From Alphaproteobacteria bacterium (GTDB lineage: Bacteria; Pseudomonadota; Alphaproteobacteria; UBA9655), in assembly GCA_017992885.1 (NCBI GenBank), contig JAGONT010000009.1:1-55283 (forward strand): a DNA stretch of 55,283 nt. The letters run 5' to 3'. Below, one piece after another: positions 19,464 to 28,047 of this stretch; the first letter of the stretch is position 1, and each line of letters starts with the position of its first letter. The notes beneath the pieces were generated by a model. The model was not told the DNA's origin. It saw only the letters and a program-made list of their open reading frames with translations, and did no database searches. Position numbers and translations under genes: made by a program.

Positions 19464-22400
19464 TTATGACGTAATGTCGTCCTCTTTCGCTTTAGACCAT
19501 TCATTGGCATTTGGATCAGTTTCAGGTCCATACACATGAATTCCTAGTTGTGATTCACTGCGTCCATCACCAAAAACAACTTCTTTTAAAGTCCTTCCGC
19601 CGGATTGAATTGTGAAAGAATGAATATCACTTACGCCACCCATAAAACTCAAATAGGTTGCTATCTCTAACTCAAGAGAGGAAACATCACGAACTGCTTG
19701 AACCCACGGGGAGAGATTAAAAACTGCGTCATCAAACTTCAAAGAGACGGGTAAGGATCCTAACCCAATGTACTCACCATTTTTTGGGTTGTAGACTCTG
19801 ACCAGTGGGCCTTCCCCTGTTGTCCGATGGTTAACAATTAGCTTATACACAGCGTCTTGCAGCGCCTGATTGTACAATTTTATAGAAATGGCCGAGTGCT
19901 TATTCCTAGCATTTAGATTTACACCTGTTGTCCGAAAGGTACGGGGAGCAACCTCAAATTCTGGACTTGGCAGAGAAGAGGAAGGTCCAGAGACTTCAGG
20001 GATTTTAAACGCTGCACTTGGCACAGAAGAAGATGGTCCGGCTTGAGGTTGGTTTACACTAGATCGGAGGGGGGTATCCAATTTTTTTACCGACTCTGCC
20101 GTACTTGTAATCTTATCCTTGAGAATTTCTAAACGTATCCCTTTTAAAGATGCTTTACCTATTATCTCAGCAAGCTCTCTCGCATTTTCAGGCACCTCTT
20201 GTAAAAGATCTGCAAAAGTAGTTTTTAACTTTTTCAGTCTTTCCGATTCTTCCAGTTCTCCTAATTCATCAGATTCCCTTAACTTGTCCAAAAATTTCGT
20301 CAGGATTAAGCTTTTTTGAGTAGATTCAAATTTTGAAAGTAGTGTGCTCCCTTGAAACTTAGGATTTTGCTGCATTGTAGAGAGAAGTGTTGTCAGAAGT
20401 TCTTCATAAATATCCTCTTTATCAGCAGTCTCGACTATTTTATCTTTTATAGATAAAAAGAATACTTTTTCCTCTGGAGATATTTGTTGATCATCTAGGT
20501 TTTCAAAAAAATGATCCAGTTCGGTGACCTCACTCAACAAATCTTCAATTGGTTTGATAATTTTCTGCGCTAATATCTTCATTATGGTTGATATTGCCTT
20601 TATTGCCTCTTCCTCTTCTAAAGGATCTTGAACATTGAAATATGCATCCAACTTAATATTTTCTATATCTTCACGCTGCGATATTTCAGAATATAAGGCT
20701 CGCCCATTTTCCGTAAGTTTATTAAAATAATACGTATCATCTTTTAGTGCCGCTACAATGATGTCTGCAGCTTCATAATCTTCCATTTCCTCTGTCAAAT
20801 GCTTGCTAATTTTCTGAGTAATAGTCCCTATTTTTTCGGGATTGTACCTAAGTGCGGCTTTAAGGATACGGGTACTATCAAAGCCATACATTTTCTTCGG
20901 AAAAAGTGGACGTAGATAGGTTGCAATGGCTTTGGCACGAGAAGCAATGTCTTTTGTCCCAATTTTAAGTGCGAGTCTCATGATCGGAGAACGATCCTCT
21001 TCATCCATATCTTCTGTAAAGAGTGGCTCTATAGATAGAGCAATGGATCTTATGTGGGCAAGGTCAGCCTCACCTTTAATGGCAGTAGCAGTGTTCAACC
21101 ATTCGTGTTGGTAGAGAAATCCCGAAGAAGAAGGGACAACTTGAGACCGCTTCGGATCAGATTGACGTTCCTCTATTTCTTTCAACCACAAGTCCATATT
21201 TACACGCTCTCTCTCACCTATGAGTGGGTCTTGAAGATCAACTTGACTAAGATAGGTGCGTGCCTTGCCATCTTGTTTGGCAAGATAGGCCAGTGTTCCA
21301 GCATTATAGTACTGCATTGAAGAGTTCACAGACGGTTGATTTAAAATTGTCGGATTTTGAACAATCCCCTCATAAAAGGTGAGGGCACTGGCAAAATCGC
21401 TAGCTTTATAAGCGGCGGCTCCTAGTTTCTGTAAATTTATTCTAAGTTGATGTTGCAGTTGCAATTCCTCAACTCTGAGCGTCACCTTCAGCGTATCTAT
21501 GACTTTCTTTGTCCATTCACTTGCTTCTTCAATTTTTTGAGCAGACAAGGCTGCACTCGCTGCTTGAATCCATAGGTCTAAACTTATCTCTTTCGGGCTA
21601 CTGTTAAAATATTCTTTGTAGGCTTCCGTAGCCAATTCGGCGCATTTTAAATTGTTTTCTTTATTTCCTAAGGTATGCCAGCCTACAGCGATTTGATAAG
21701 GAAGAAGCTGTCGTTTTACAGGAGGATGGAGTTCTTTTGCAATGCGCTGTGAACATAAGTGAAAGTTTAATGCCGACTCGAAATGTTCTAAATTGAGCCC
21801 TAGGTTTCCCGCCTCATAATAAGTCATTTCTAGCACTTCATCAGTGCTCATAAAACGGTTGGCATAATCGCGTGCAGGAAGAGTTTCTTTTCTTAATGAC
21901 GCTAAGTCAGTATCTAGCAATGGAAGAATTTTCTGATAAATAAGAAAAGCAGTTTCTTTGTGTCCGGCATTGTTAAGAAAGGTAGCGTAATTCCGCCATT
22001 CTATAAATTGGTGATATGCGTGAGCATAAAACTCACCTTCATATAGTTTTAATGTATTTTTTGCGTCCCCTTGAGCCCTATGATCATGATGTGCAGAGTT
22101 GTACTTTACATTGGAAGGGGCTGCTCCCTCTGCGTTTATACTTGCAAACGCTGTTTTCAAAATTTGTTTGCTCCTTAGATTAAGTTCCGTTTTTGTTTCT
22201 TTGATATTTTCTCTCGCGATATTATACTTTAATTTAGAGTCCGCTAAAGGATCTAAGGGGTTTGAATAGCTTGAAGGACTTGAGAGAAGTTTTTCGACTT
22301 GTTGAAGAGCTGCAATTTGATTTTCATAATGCGTTTTGAGAAGCGGTAAAGCCAAAAGATCAGGGTTCAGTTTTATAAAATTCTCTACCACACGAACTTT

Positions 22401-22538
22401 TTGCGTTTTGATAGCACGAGCAACCCTCACCTTAAGGCCTGCTTCAGGTCCTTCGAAGAGGCTTTCCACCCCACCTTTTGCTTGTAAAAGAGAAGTGCTT
22501 GAAAGTAAAAAACAAGTTAAAATAAGGGATTTTTTCAT
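19464..22538 (-). CDS. secreted TPR-like helical protein of unknown function
   Basis: Protein of about 1,024 residues from ATG 22538; an upstream ATG at 22553 is less likely because MKKSLILTCFLLSSTSLLQA is a clean signal peptide from 22538. Residues about 100-480 are helical with TPR-like spacing (for example AYHQFIEWRNYATFLNNAG and HFESALNFHLCSQRIAKEL). About 480-840 is charged and coiled. A Ser/Pro linker near 845-885 (QPQAGPSSSVPS) leads to a compact C-terminal domain of about 135 residues that is highly conserved in the decayed paralogue. I do not recognise that domain. It is divergent from a secretin and was duplicated with it, so a role as substrate or partner of the secretin is plausible but inferred. 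Confidence 0.75.
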   Translation of the reverse strand: MKKSLILTCFLLSSTSLLQAKGGVESLFEGPEAGLKVRVARAIKTQKVRVVENFIKLNPDLLALPLLKTHYENQIAALQQVEKLLSSPSSYSNPLDPLADSKLKYNIARENIKETKTELNLRSKQILKTAFASINAEGAAPSNVKYNSAHHDHRAQGDAKNTLKLYEGEFYAHAYHQFIEWRNYATFLNNAGHKETAFLIYQKILPLLDTDLASLRKETLPARDYANRFMSTDEVLEMTYYEAGNLGLNLEHFESALNFHLCSQRIAKELHPPVKRQLLPYQIAVGWHTLGNKENNLKCAELATEAYKEYFNSSPKEISLDLWIQAASAALSAQKIEEASEWTKKVIDTLKVTLRVEELQLQHQLRINLQKLGAAAYKASDFASALTFYEGIVQNPTILNQPSVNSSMQYYNAGTLAYLAKQDGKARTYLSQVDLQDPLIGERERVNMDLWLKEIEERQSDPKRSQVVPSSSGFLYQHEWLNTATAIKGEADLAHIRSIALSIEPLFTEDMDEEDRSPIMRLALKIGTKDIASRAKAIATYLRPLFPKKMYGFDSTRILKAALRYNPEKIGTITQKISKHLTEEMEDYEAADIIVAALKDDTYYFNKLTENGRALYSEISQREDIENIKLDAYFNVQDPLEEEEAIKAISTIMKILAQKIIKPIEDLLSEVTELDHFFENLDDQQISPEEKVFFLSIKDKIVETADKEDIYEELLTTLLSTMQQNPKFQGSTLLSKFESTQKSLILTKFLDKLRESDELGELEESERLKKLKTTFADLLQEVPENARELAEIIGKASLKGIRLEILKDKITSTAESVKKLDTPLRSSVNQPQAGPSSSVPSAAFKIPEVSGPSSSLPSPEFEVAPRTFRTTGVNLNARNKHSAISIKLYNQALQDAVYKLIVNHRTTGEGPLVRVYNPKNGEYIGLGSLPVSLKFDDAVFNLSPWVQAVRDVSSLELEIATYLSFMGGVSDIHSFTIQSGGRTLKEVVFGDGRSESQLGIHVYGPETDPNANEWSKAKEDDITS

Positions 22539-22596
22539 AATGATACCATTCAATCTTAAATATAATATATAGTATTTTTATGGGTCTATTGGATTA

Positions 22597-22738
22597 AATT
22601 TTCAAGAGGAAATCAAATATTTTTATCTTGAAAAAAAAGATTAAATCTTTTTACATATTATCACGACCCAGCTTTGAAGCTTCACAAAGAAGATTTGAAA
22701 ACCCTTTATTGATGTTATTAAGGATATTTATTATCTCA
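22597..22738 (+). pseudogene. 5' remnant of a second secretin gene
   Basis: This spacer matches the intact secretin locus in three blocks. 22597-22654 matches its upstream region around 24431-24489. 22656-22703 (TATTATCACGA, CCAGCTTTGAAGCTTCA) matches codons at 24589-24635. 22704-22738 (TTGATGTTATTAAGGATATT) matches 24878-24913. The start codon and lipobox segment and about 240 bp between the last two blocks are deleted. What remains cannot be translated usefully. It marks unit A of the duplication. Confidence 0.8.
22634..22652. promoter_or_regulatory. AT-rich palindrome, copy of the secretin upstream palindrome
   Basis: AAAAAGATT, one central A, then AATCTTTTT: a perfect 19-base palindrome. 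It is identical to the one at 24468-24486 between the divergent pair. Survival after decay of the adjacent secretin hints at a role for the still intact minus-strand gene, or at recent duplication. Confidence 0.4.
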
Positions 22739-22753
22739 TGCCTTTGATTGCAA

Positions 22754-22776
22754 GAGCGAGGTTTGAGGCCTCGCTC
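22754..22776 (-). terminator. hairpin 3' of the decayed TPR-like paralogue
   Basis: GAGCGAGG at 22754-22761 pairs with CCTCGCTC at 22769-22776, with the same 7-base loop as at 19413-19435. It is part of the duplicated unit. Confidence 0.5.
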
Positions 22777-22804
22777 GCGACTCGTGATTTAACTTCGAGA
22801 AAAG

Positions 22805-24376
22805 TTATGACGTAATGTCGTCCTCTTTCGCTTTAGACCATTCATTGGCATTTGGATCAGTTTCAGGTCCATACACATGAATTCCTAGCTGTGTTTCACT
22901 GCGTCTATCACCAAAGACAACTTCTTTTAAAGTCCTTCCACTAGATTGAATCTTGAAAGAATGAATATCACTTATGCCACCCATAAAACTCAAATAGGTT
23001 GCTATCTCTAACTCAAGAGAGGAAACATCACGAACTGCTTGAACCCACGGGGAGAGATTAAAAACTGCGTCATCAAACTTCAAAGAGACGGGTAAGGATC
23101 CTAACCCAATGTACTCACCACCTTTTGAGTTGAAGACTCTGACCAGTGGGCCTTCCCCTGTTGTCCGATGGTTAACAATTAGCTCATACGCAGCGTCTTG
23201 CAGCGCCTGATTGGACAATTTTATAGAAATGGCCGAGTTGCTTATTTCTAGCCGTTGGATTTGCACCTGTTGTCCGAAAGGTACGGGGAGCACTCTCAAG
23301 TTCAGGACATTGCATAGAAAAAGAGGAAGGAGTATGGGGAGAAAGCTCAAATTTTGGTTTTGGCAGAGAGGAAGAGCTTGTAGGCTGTGCAACTTCCCTT
23401 TTTTTTAGAATAGTATCCCGAACAATTCGTAGCCTACTTGCTTTTAAAGATATTGTACCTGTTTGTGTAGCAAAACCTTTCTCCTCAACAGGCAGATTTT
23501 GTAAAAGATCTGCAAAAGCAGCTTTTAACTTTTCTAGTTCATTCAGCTCAGCTGACTCCATTAATGTCACTAACTTGTTAGTAAATTCATCCCTTATTAT
23601 GCTTTTTCTAACAAACTCAGAACTTAAAATTAGTTCGCCTTCGTGACGTGTAGTGATTGTTGTAACCTGCCAATCTTTAGAAGATTTAGTCAGTTTGGCA
23701 GCTTTTAGGTGCATCTTTACCACTGGTTTCACAGCTTTATTCAGTAATAACTTCTGTATGGTTGATATTGCTTGTTGAGCCTCTTCTTGTTCTGAAGGAT
23801 TGGTACAATTAAAATATGTATCCTAGTGAATCTCTTCTACGTCTTCTCTCTCCAACACTTCAGCAAGTAATGCTCTCCCCTTTTCCGTAAGTTTTTTAAC
23901 ATAATCCGCCTCATCTTTGTTTGGGTTTACAGTGATAGTAAAGTCTTGATGAAAAGGTTCATTTTCTGGGGGCCTGGTTCCAAAGAAAGGCTTCAACGCT
24001 TGTTTGCTTTTTGGAGACAGCCTTTTTTTTATTGCCTTGAGTGAATCTCTCGCAAAATCATATCTCTCTTTAAAATCATTTAAAGGATTGAAGGAGCTTG
24101 AAGAGCTTGTAGGACTTGAGGGAAGGTGTGAAATCTCCTGAAGAACTGCAATTTTCTTTTCATAATACGTTCTGAGAAGCGGTATAAACCGATCCTGAGG
24201 GTTCTCTTTCATAACCTCCTCAACCATACGAAGTTTTCGCGTTTTGTTGGCGGCACGAGCCATCCTTACCTTAGGACGTATTTCAGGTCCTTCGAGGAGA
24301 TTTTCCAAACCACCTTTGGCTTGTAAAAAGGAAGAACTTGAAAGAAAAAACAAGTTAATGCGAGAGATTTTTTCAT
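22805..24376 (-). pseudogene. broken paralogue of the secreted TPR-like gene
   Basis: Collinear with the 19464-22538 gene but damaged at four places. The ATG is at 24376 (MKKSLALTCFF). A base missing in the T-run near 24350 shifts the frame inside the signal peptide, and the expected continuation LSSSSFLQAKGG is in another frame. About 470 residues of the TPR-like middle are deleted. A TAG at 23823-23825 replaces a Leu codon. An extra T near 23238 shifts the frame before the conserved C-terminal domain. That domain (22805-23230) is otherwise nearly identical to the intact copy, pointing to recent duplication or gene conversion. Confidence 0.88.
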
Positions 24377-24467
24377 AATAACATCCTTTATTTTAAAGTG
24401 TAATACACAATAGATAATTATATTGAATTAAATTTTCAGGAGAGGATCAAATATTTTTCACTTGAAA

Positions 24468-24486
24468 AAAAAGATTAAATCTTTTT
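24468..24486. promoter_or_regulatory. AT-rich 19-bp palindrome between divergent genes
   Basis: AAAAAGATT-A-AATCTTTTT sits between the broken TPR-like gene and the secretin start, with a TATAAA at 24493-24498 just downstream. It is identical to 22634-22652. It could be an operator or part of a promoter; no binding protein can be named. Confidence 0.4.
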
Positions 24487-24516
24487 ACACTCTATAAAAG
24501 CAAAAGGAACATCCTG

Positions 24517-26142
24517 TTGAAGAAAAATAACATTTTGATTTTATGTATTTTAAGTCTATTAAGCGCGTGTGATCTTATTGATCATCGTTATTATCACGAT
24601 CCAGCTTTGAAGCTTCAGAAAGAAGATTATGAAAAATTAACTAAACTACCTTTATCAAATAAAGTTATCCCTTGTTTTCACCCTAAACATCCCTTATTGG
24701 TTAAGCACCCCACCTTAACCTCTGCCATGCGTAAAGAAGTTTCCCTAACTCTTCATGAAAACACTCCCCTTAAAGAAATTTTTATCGAGCTGGGGCGCCA
24801 AGCCGGCGTTGGAATTGCTTTAAGTCCTCACATGAACTTCGATAAAACAGGAATCATTTATACGGTTTTTAAGTTGCCCTTCATTGATGTTATTAAGGAT
24901 ATTTGTTATCTCACAGGTCATAGATTTCAAATTCAAGAAAGTCGCATCCTTATTGAGCCGGATGAACCTTACCTTACAACGTATAATGTTCAATTTTTAA
25001 GTCACATTCGAAAAAGTGAAAATAAGATTTCTGTCTCAACGGATGTCTTCTCTCCTCTTGAAAGTCAAAACAGAACAGATAATGGATCCGATAGCATCCT
25101 TTTTGATAAGAGTCTTGTGGATTTTTGGGCAGAGCTTGAACAGAATCTTAAAATGATTTTAATGCTGGGAGAAGTGCATTCCGTCAATGGACCTCAACCC
25201 TACACATTCCATAAGCAAGGAGGGCTGGTGATTGTTTCTGGGACAGATCGTCAGCACCAACAAATTGCAGACTATCTTAAAAAACTAAAGGAAACAACTT
25301 CGACACAAGTAATCATTGAAGCTAAAATTATTGAAGTTACGCTTGATAATGAATTTAAAAGTGGAATTAATTGGCGTCAATTGGGGGGAGATGTTCATGT
25401 TGCAGCTCCCTTTGGAGTCTTTCCCACGTCAGGCTTTTCTCATGCTTCCTCTCTCTTTCCTCAGGATGTTTTTACACTTGCAGTAGAGCACGAAAATTTT
25501 TCAGCCATTCTAACTTTGGTTAAAAAATTTGGCACGGTTCGTACTTTGTCTAATCCTCGGTTAACTGTGATGAATAATCAACCTGCTATGTTAAAAGTCG
25601 CGACAAACGAAGTCTTTTTTCATATTGAATTTGAACGTTTTTTCCAAACTGATGGGAAACCAGATATTGAAAATATTTCAAGTGATGCTTTAACCGTTCC
25701 CATTGGGCTTGTTATGATCGTTCAGCCTTCTGTAAATCTGCAGACTGGTGAAATCACAATGACACTCCGGCCGACAATATCTCGCGTTCAAAAGGAAGTG
25801 GAAGATCCAGCCGTAGCTATAAAGTCCCATCAAAAGGTTAAATCTACTGTTCCTGTTGTTCAAGTACGTGAACTTGATTCTGTGTTGAAGATAAAGTCAG
25901 GACAAGTGTTGGTCATGGGCGGATTGATGGAAGATCGATCAAGTAATGTAAATGCTTCTGTGCCTGTTATTGATATGATCCCTTTGTTCGGAGAACTTGT
26001 AAAAGGAAAAGATGATGATCGAAAAGTAACAGAGCTTGTCATTTTTCTTACGGCTCGTATTGTTGAAGATTCGTATATAGCGGAAGCTGATGAAAGGATA
26101 TATAACACATACGTTGAAGATCCTCGGCCCTTGCGATTTTAA
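24517..26142 (+). CDS. outer-membrane secretin, PilQ/MshL-like lipoprotein
   Basis: Forms the outer-membrane ring channel of a type IV pilus or type II-like secretion system. 541 residues from TTG 24517, which has AAAGGA about 8 bases upstream; no nearby in-frame ATG keeps the signal sequence. The lipobox LLSAC lies near residues 14-18. An N0-like domain (VSLTLHENTPLKEIFIELG) is at about 76-94, and an N1/KH-like segment near 250-275. The secretin core contains GTVRTLSNPRLTVMNNQPA and VRELDSVLKIKSGQVLVMGG, then PVIDMIPLFGELVKG. Other assembly genes (ATPase, PilC, PilD) are not in this window; two prepilins are at 37272-38646. Confidence 0.88.
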   Translation: MKKNNILILCILSLLSACDLIDHRYYHDPALKLQKEDYEKLTKLPLSNKVIPCFHPKHPLLVKHPTLTSAMRKEVSLTLHENTPLKEIFIELGRQAGVGIALSPHMNFDKTGIIYTVFKLPFIDVIKDICYLTGHRFQIQESRILIEPDEPYLTTYNVQFLSHIRKSENKISVSTDVFSPLESQNRTDNGSDSILFDKSLVDFWAELEQNLKMILMLGEVHSVNGPQPYTFHKQGGLVIVSGTDRQHQQIADYLKKLKETTSTQVIIEAKIIEVTLDNEFKSGINWRQLGGDVHVAAPFGVFPTSGFSHASSLFPQDVFTLAVEHENFSAILTLVKKFGTVRTLSNPRLTVMNNQPAMLKVATNEVFFHIEFERFFQTDGKPDIENISSDALTVPIGLVMIVQPSVNLQTGEITMTLRPTISRVQKEVEDPAVAIKSHQKVKSTVPVVQVRELDSVLKIKSGQVLVMGGLMEDRSSNVNASVPVIDMIPLFGELVKGKDDDRKVTELVIFLTARIVEDSYIAEADERIYNTYVEDPRPLRF

Positions 26143-26186
26143 AGATAATCTGTAAAATGCACTTAAATTTTAGAAAGGAATGCAGG

Positions 26187-27287
26187 ATGAAACTTCAATC
26201 CTACTTAATTCGTATGAGCTTAAGTATTGTCGCAATGATTGGCGTAGGCTTGTTTTTTACCTCTACCTTATGGGCTATTTTCCTTAGTAACCCAAGGCTT
26301 AATGCACTGATTATAGGCCTAACTTTTGGAGGTATAGCCTATGCTTTTTATCAGCTTTTTCGATTGAAAAATGATTGTGAAGTTCTTGAGGATTTAAAGC
26401 AAGGCCAATGGAGTTTTTCAACTCATCCAAAAGGCTATTTTTTAGATACGATTATTTCTTTTATTTCTCAGAAAAAAACAACTTTAGATCCTTTGCTGGG
26501 AAAAGGATTAGCGGATTCTTTGGCGGATCGATTAGATAATGAACGCGTCTTTCCTCGTTATCTTATTGGGCTTTTGGTATTCTTGGGTCTATTGGGAACT
26601 TTTTGGGGTCTTTCTCAGACCATTACATCGATTGCTCATCTCATTCAAAATATGCCTTCAGATGAGGCTGGCTCTGCCAATTTTTTTAGCTTGTTGAAGG
26701 AAAGTCTTCACAGTCCTTTAGCTGGTATGGGAACAGCCTTCAGCTCTTCTCTTTTTGGTTTGGGAGGATCTCTTTTGGTTGGCTTTTTAGAGCTTCAAGT
26801 TGGGCATGCCTATGGACGGTTTTTAAATGAAGCCGATCTTTATCTTACGACATGTTCCTATTCGAAGGATAAAGATGTAGCTATTGCGTCAGCTCCCTTA
26901 GGTTATCTCCAAGCTCTTTTGACACGTAATGTAGAATGTATTGATCACTTGACACAAACTGTTGAAAAATCAGAGAAAAATGACAGACAAACGGCTTTTT
27001 TACTGGATAAACTTCTTCATTCACTTTCTATTATCTCTGAGCAAAGTAAAACTCAACATAGTTTAATGATAAAGCTTGCAGAGGGGCAAATTGACTTACA
27101 GAGCAAATTTGCAGCTCTCTCCCTTGGATCTGATGAAGAAAGCCACAAATATCTTTACAAAATTGAGCAAGCCCTTGTTCAGTCTCTCCAAAATCAACGG
27201 GATGATCGAGAGGAACTTTTAAGAAAGCTAAAAGAAGAAATGCGTCTTATAGCTCGGACCATTGCAAATCTTGGTGAACGTGAATAA
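26187..27287 (+). CDS. MotA/TolQ/ExbB proton-channel family protein
   Basis: Predicted inner-membrane protein of 366 residues. Membrane segments lie near residues 10-30, 35-55, 125-145 and 185-205. The third and fourth carry the family signature: LLVFLGLLGTFWGLSQTI and PLAGMGTAFSSSLFGLGGSL. The C-terminal third is a coiled coil (to LIARTIANLGERE), as in the alphaproteobacterial MotA-like subgroup. An ATG at 26157 is in frame, but 26187 has AAAGGA upstream. It follows the secretin by about 45 bases on the same strand and may be co-transcribed. No MotB, TolR or ExbD partner is adjacent, so the process it energises is unknown. Confidence 0.8.
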   Translation: MKLQSYLIRMSLSIVAMIGVGLFFTSTLWAIFLSNPRLNALIIGLTFGGIAYAFYQLFRLKNDCEVLEDLKQGQWSFSTHPKGYFLDTIISFISQKKTTLDPLLGKGLADSLADRLDNERVFPRYLIGLLVFLGLLGTFWGLSQTITSIAHLIQNMPSDEAGSANFFSLLKESLHSPLAGMGTAFSSSLFGLGGSLLVGFLELQVGHAYGRFLNEADLYLTTCSYSKDKDVAIASAPLGYLQALLTRNVECIDHLTQTVEKSEKNDRQTAFLLDKLLHSLSIISEQSKTQHSLMIKLAEGQIDLQSKFAALSLGSDEESHKYLYKIEQALVQSLQNQRDDREELLRKLKEEMRLIARTIANLGERE

Positions 27288-27305
27288 TAAATAGGCTAGG
27301 TTATT

Positions 27306-28013
27306 TTAAGAACGAGGAAGGCTTTCCTCTTTTTGAAAGACCATGTAAGCACATTTTTTCCCACGTGAGAGGGCTTTTTGTTCGTAACGGGTCTTTGGCC
27401 ACGAAGAAGGGCGATCTTTCCAGGTTAAAGGGTCTATTGAAGAGGGGCCTTCACAAAGGATGAGGCTAGGATATCCATAAAGAATATTTTGAATTTGTTG
27501 AACATAGGAGATGTCATCACTGGCAATATGTAAGAAGGCTCCTGCTTTGAGGGTGCACATAAGTTGCCCTATGAAGTCATGAGTGATAAGGCGACGCTGA
27601 TGATGGCGTTTCTTGGGCCAAGGATCAGGAAAGAGGATAAATGCTCGCTCAAAATAGAGCGGGGGAATCTTGTCTAACAAATACCGAACATCTTCATGCC
27701 AGATTCTAACGCGATTGTAATCTGTAGGAGAGAGAGAGGCTAAGAGGTTGGTGACTCCATTTATAAAAGGCTCACATCCAATCATAGCGACGGTGGGATG
27801 TTGAGCAAGCTGCTCAAGCATATGCTCCCCACTCCCAAATCCAATTTCAAGCCAAATTTCAGAAAAATTTTCTTTAAAAATCTTTTCCTCTGTCTCTATC
27901 TTTACAAGAGGAAGAAGCTCATCGTAAGTTTTTTGGGCATGCTTCCTTAGCTTACGGGATTTTCGTCGACCAAAAGAAGAAATTAATTTGTTTAGCATTA
28001 TTTCAGACTTCAA
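27306..28013 (-). CDS. trmB: tRNA (guanine-N7-)-methyltransferase
   Basis: SAM-dependent enzyme forming m7G46 in tRNA. 235 residues. The SAM-binding loop WLEIGFGSGEHM lies near residues 51-62, an acidic residue in IGCEPFINGV follows, and the signature ILFPDPWPKKRHHQRRL lies at about 125-141. Starts at 28013 and 27998 are both possible. Last gene of the ybeY-corC-lnt-metK-trmB run, 34 bases after metK; the enzyme uses the SAM that MetK makes. Its 3' end faces the proton-channel gene with an 18-base gap. Confidence 0.95.
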   Translation of the reverse strand: MKSEIMLNKLISSFGRRKSRKLRKHAQKTYDELLPLVKIETEEKIFKENFSEIWLEIGFGSGEHMLEQLAQHPTVAMIGCEPFINGVTNLLASLSPTDYNRVRIWHEDVRYLLDKIPPLYFERAFILFPDPWPKKRHHQRRLITHDFIGQLMCTLKAGAFLHIASDDISYVQQIQNILYGYPSLILCEGPSSIDPLTWKDRPSSWPKTRYEQKALSRGKKCAYMVFQKEESLPRS

Positions 28014-28047
28014 AATATATAATTATACTCACTTAATACATTTACAC

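Larger units (their letters stand above)
19390..22738. repeat. tandem duplication, unit A (intact TPR-like gene, decayed secretin)
   Basis: Unit A and unit B (22731-24913) share order and sequence: a 3' hairpin, a minus-strand secreted-protein gene, an intergenic palindrome, then the 5' end of a plus-strand secretin. The units meet at TTATCTCA, present at 19390-19397, 22731-22738 and 24906-24913. This is what a duplication through 8-bp microhomology would leave. In unit A the secretin is reduced to fragments; in unit B the secreted-protein gene is broken. Confidence 0.8.
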
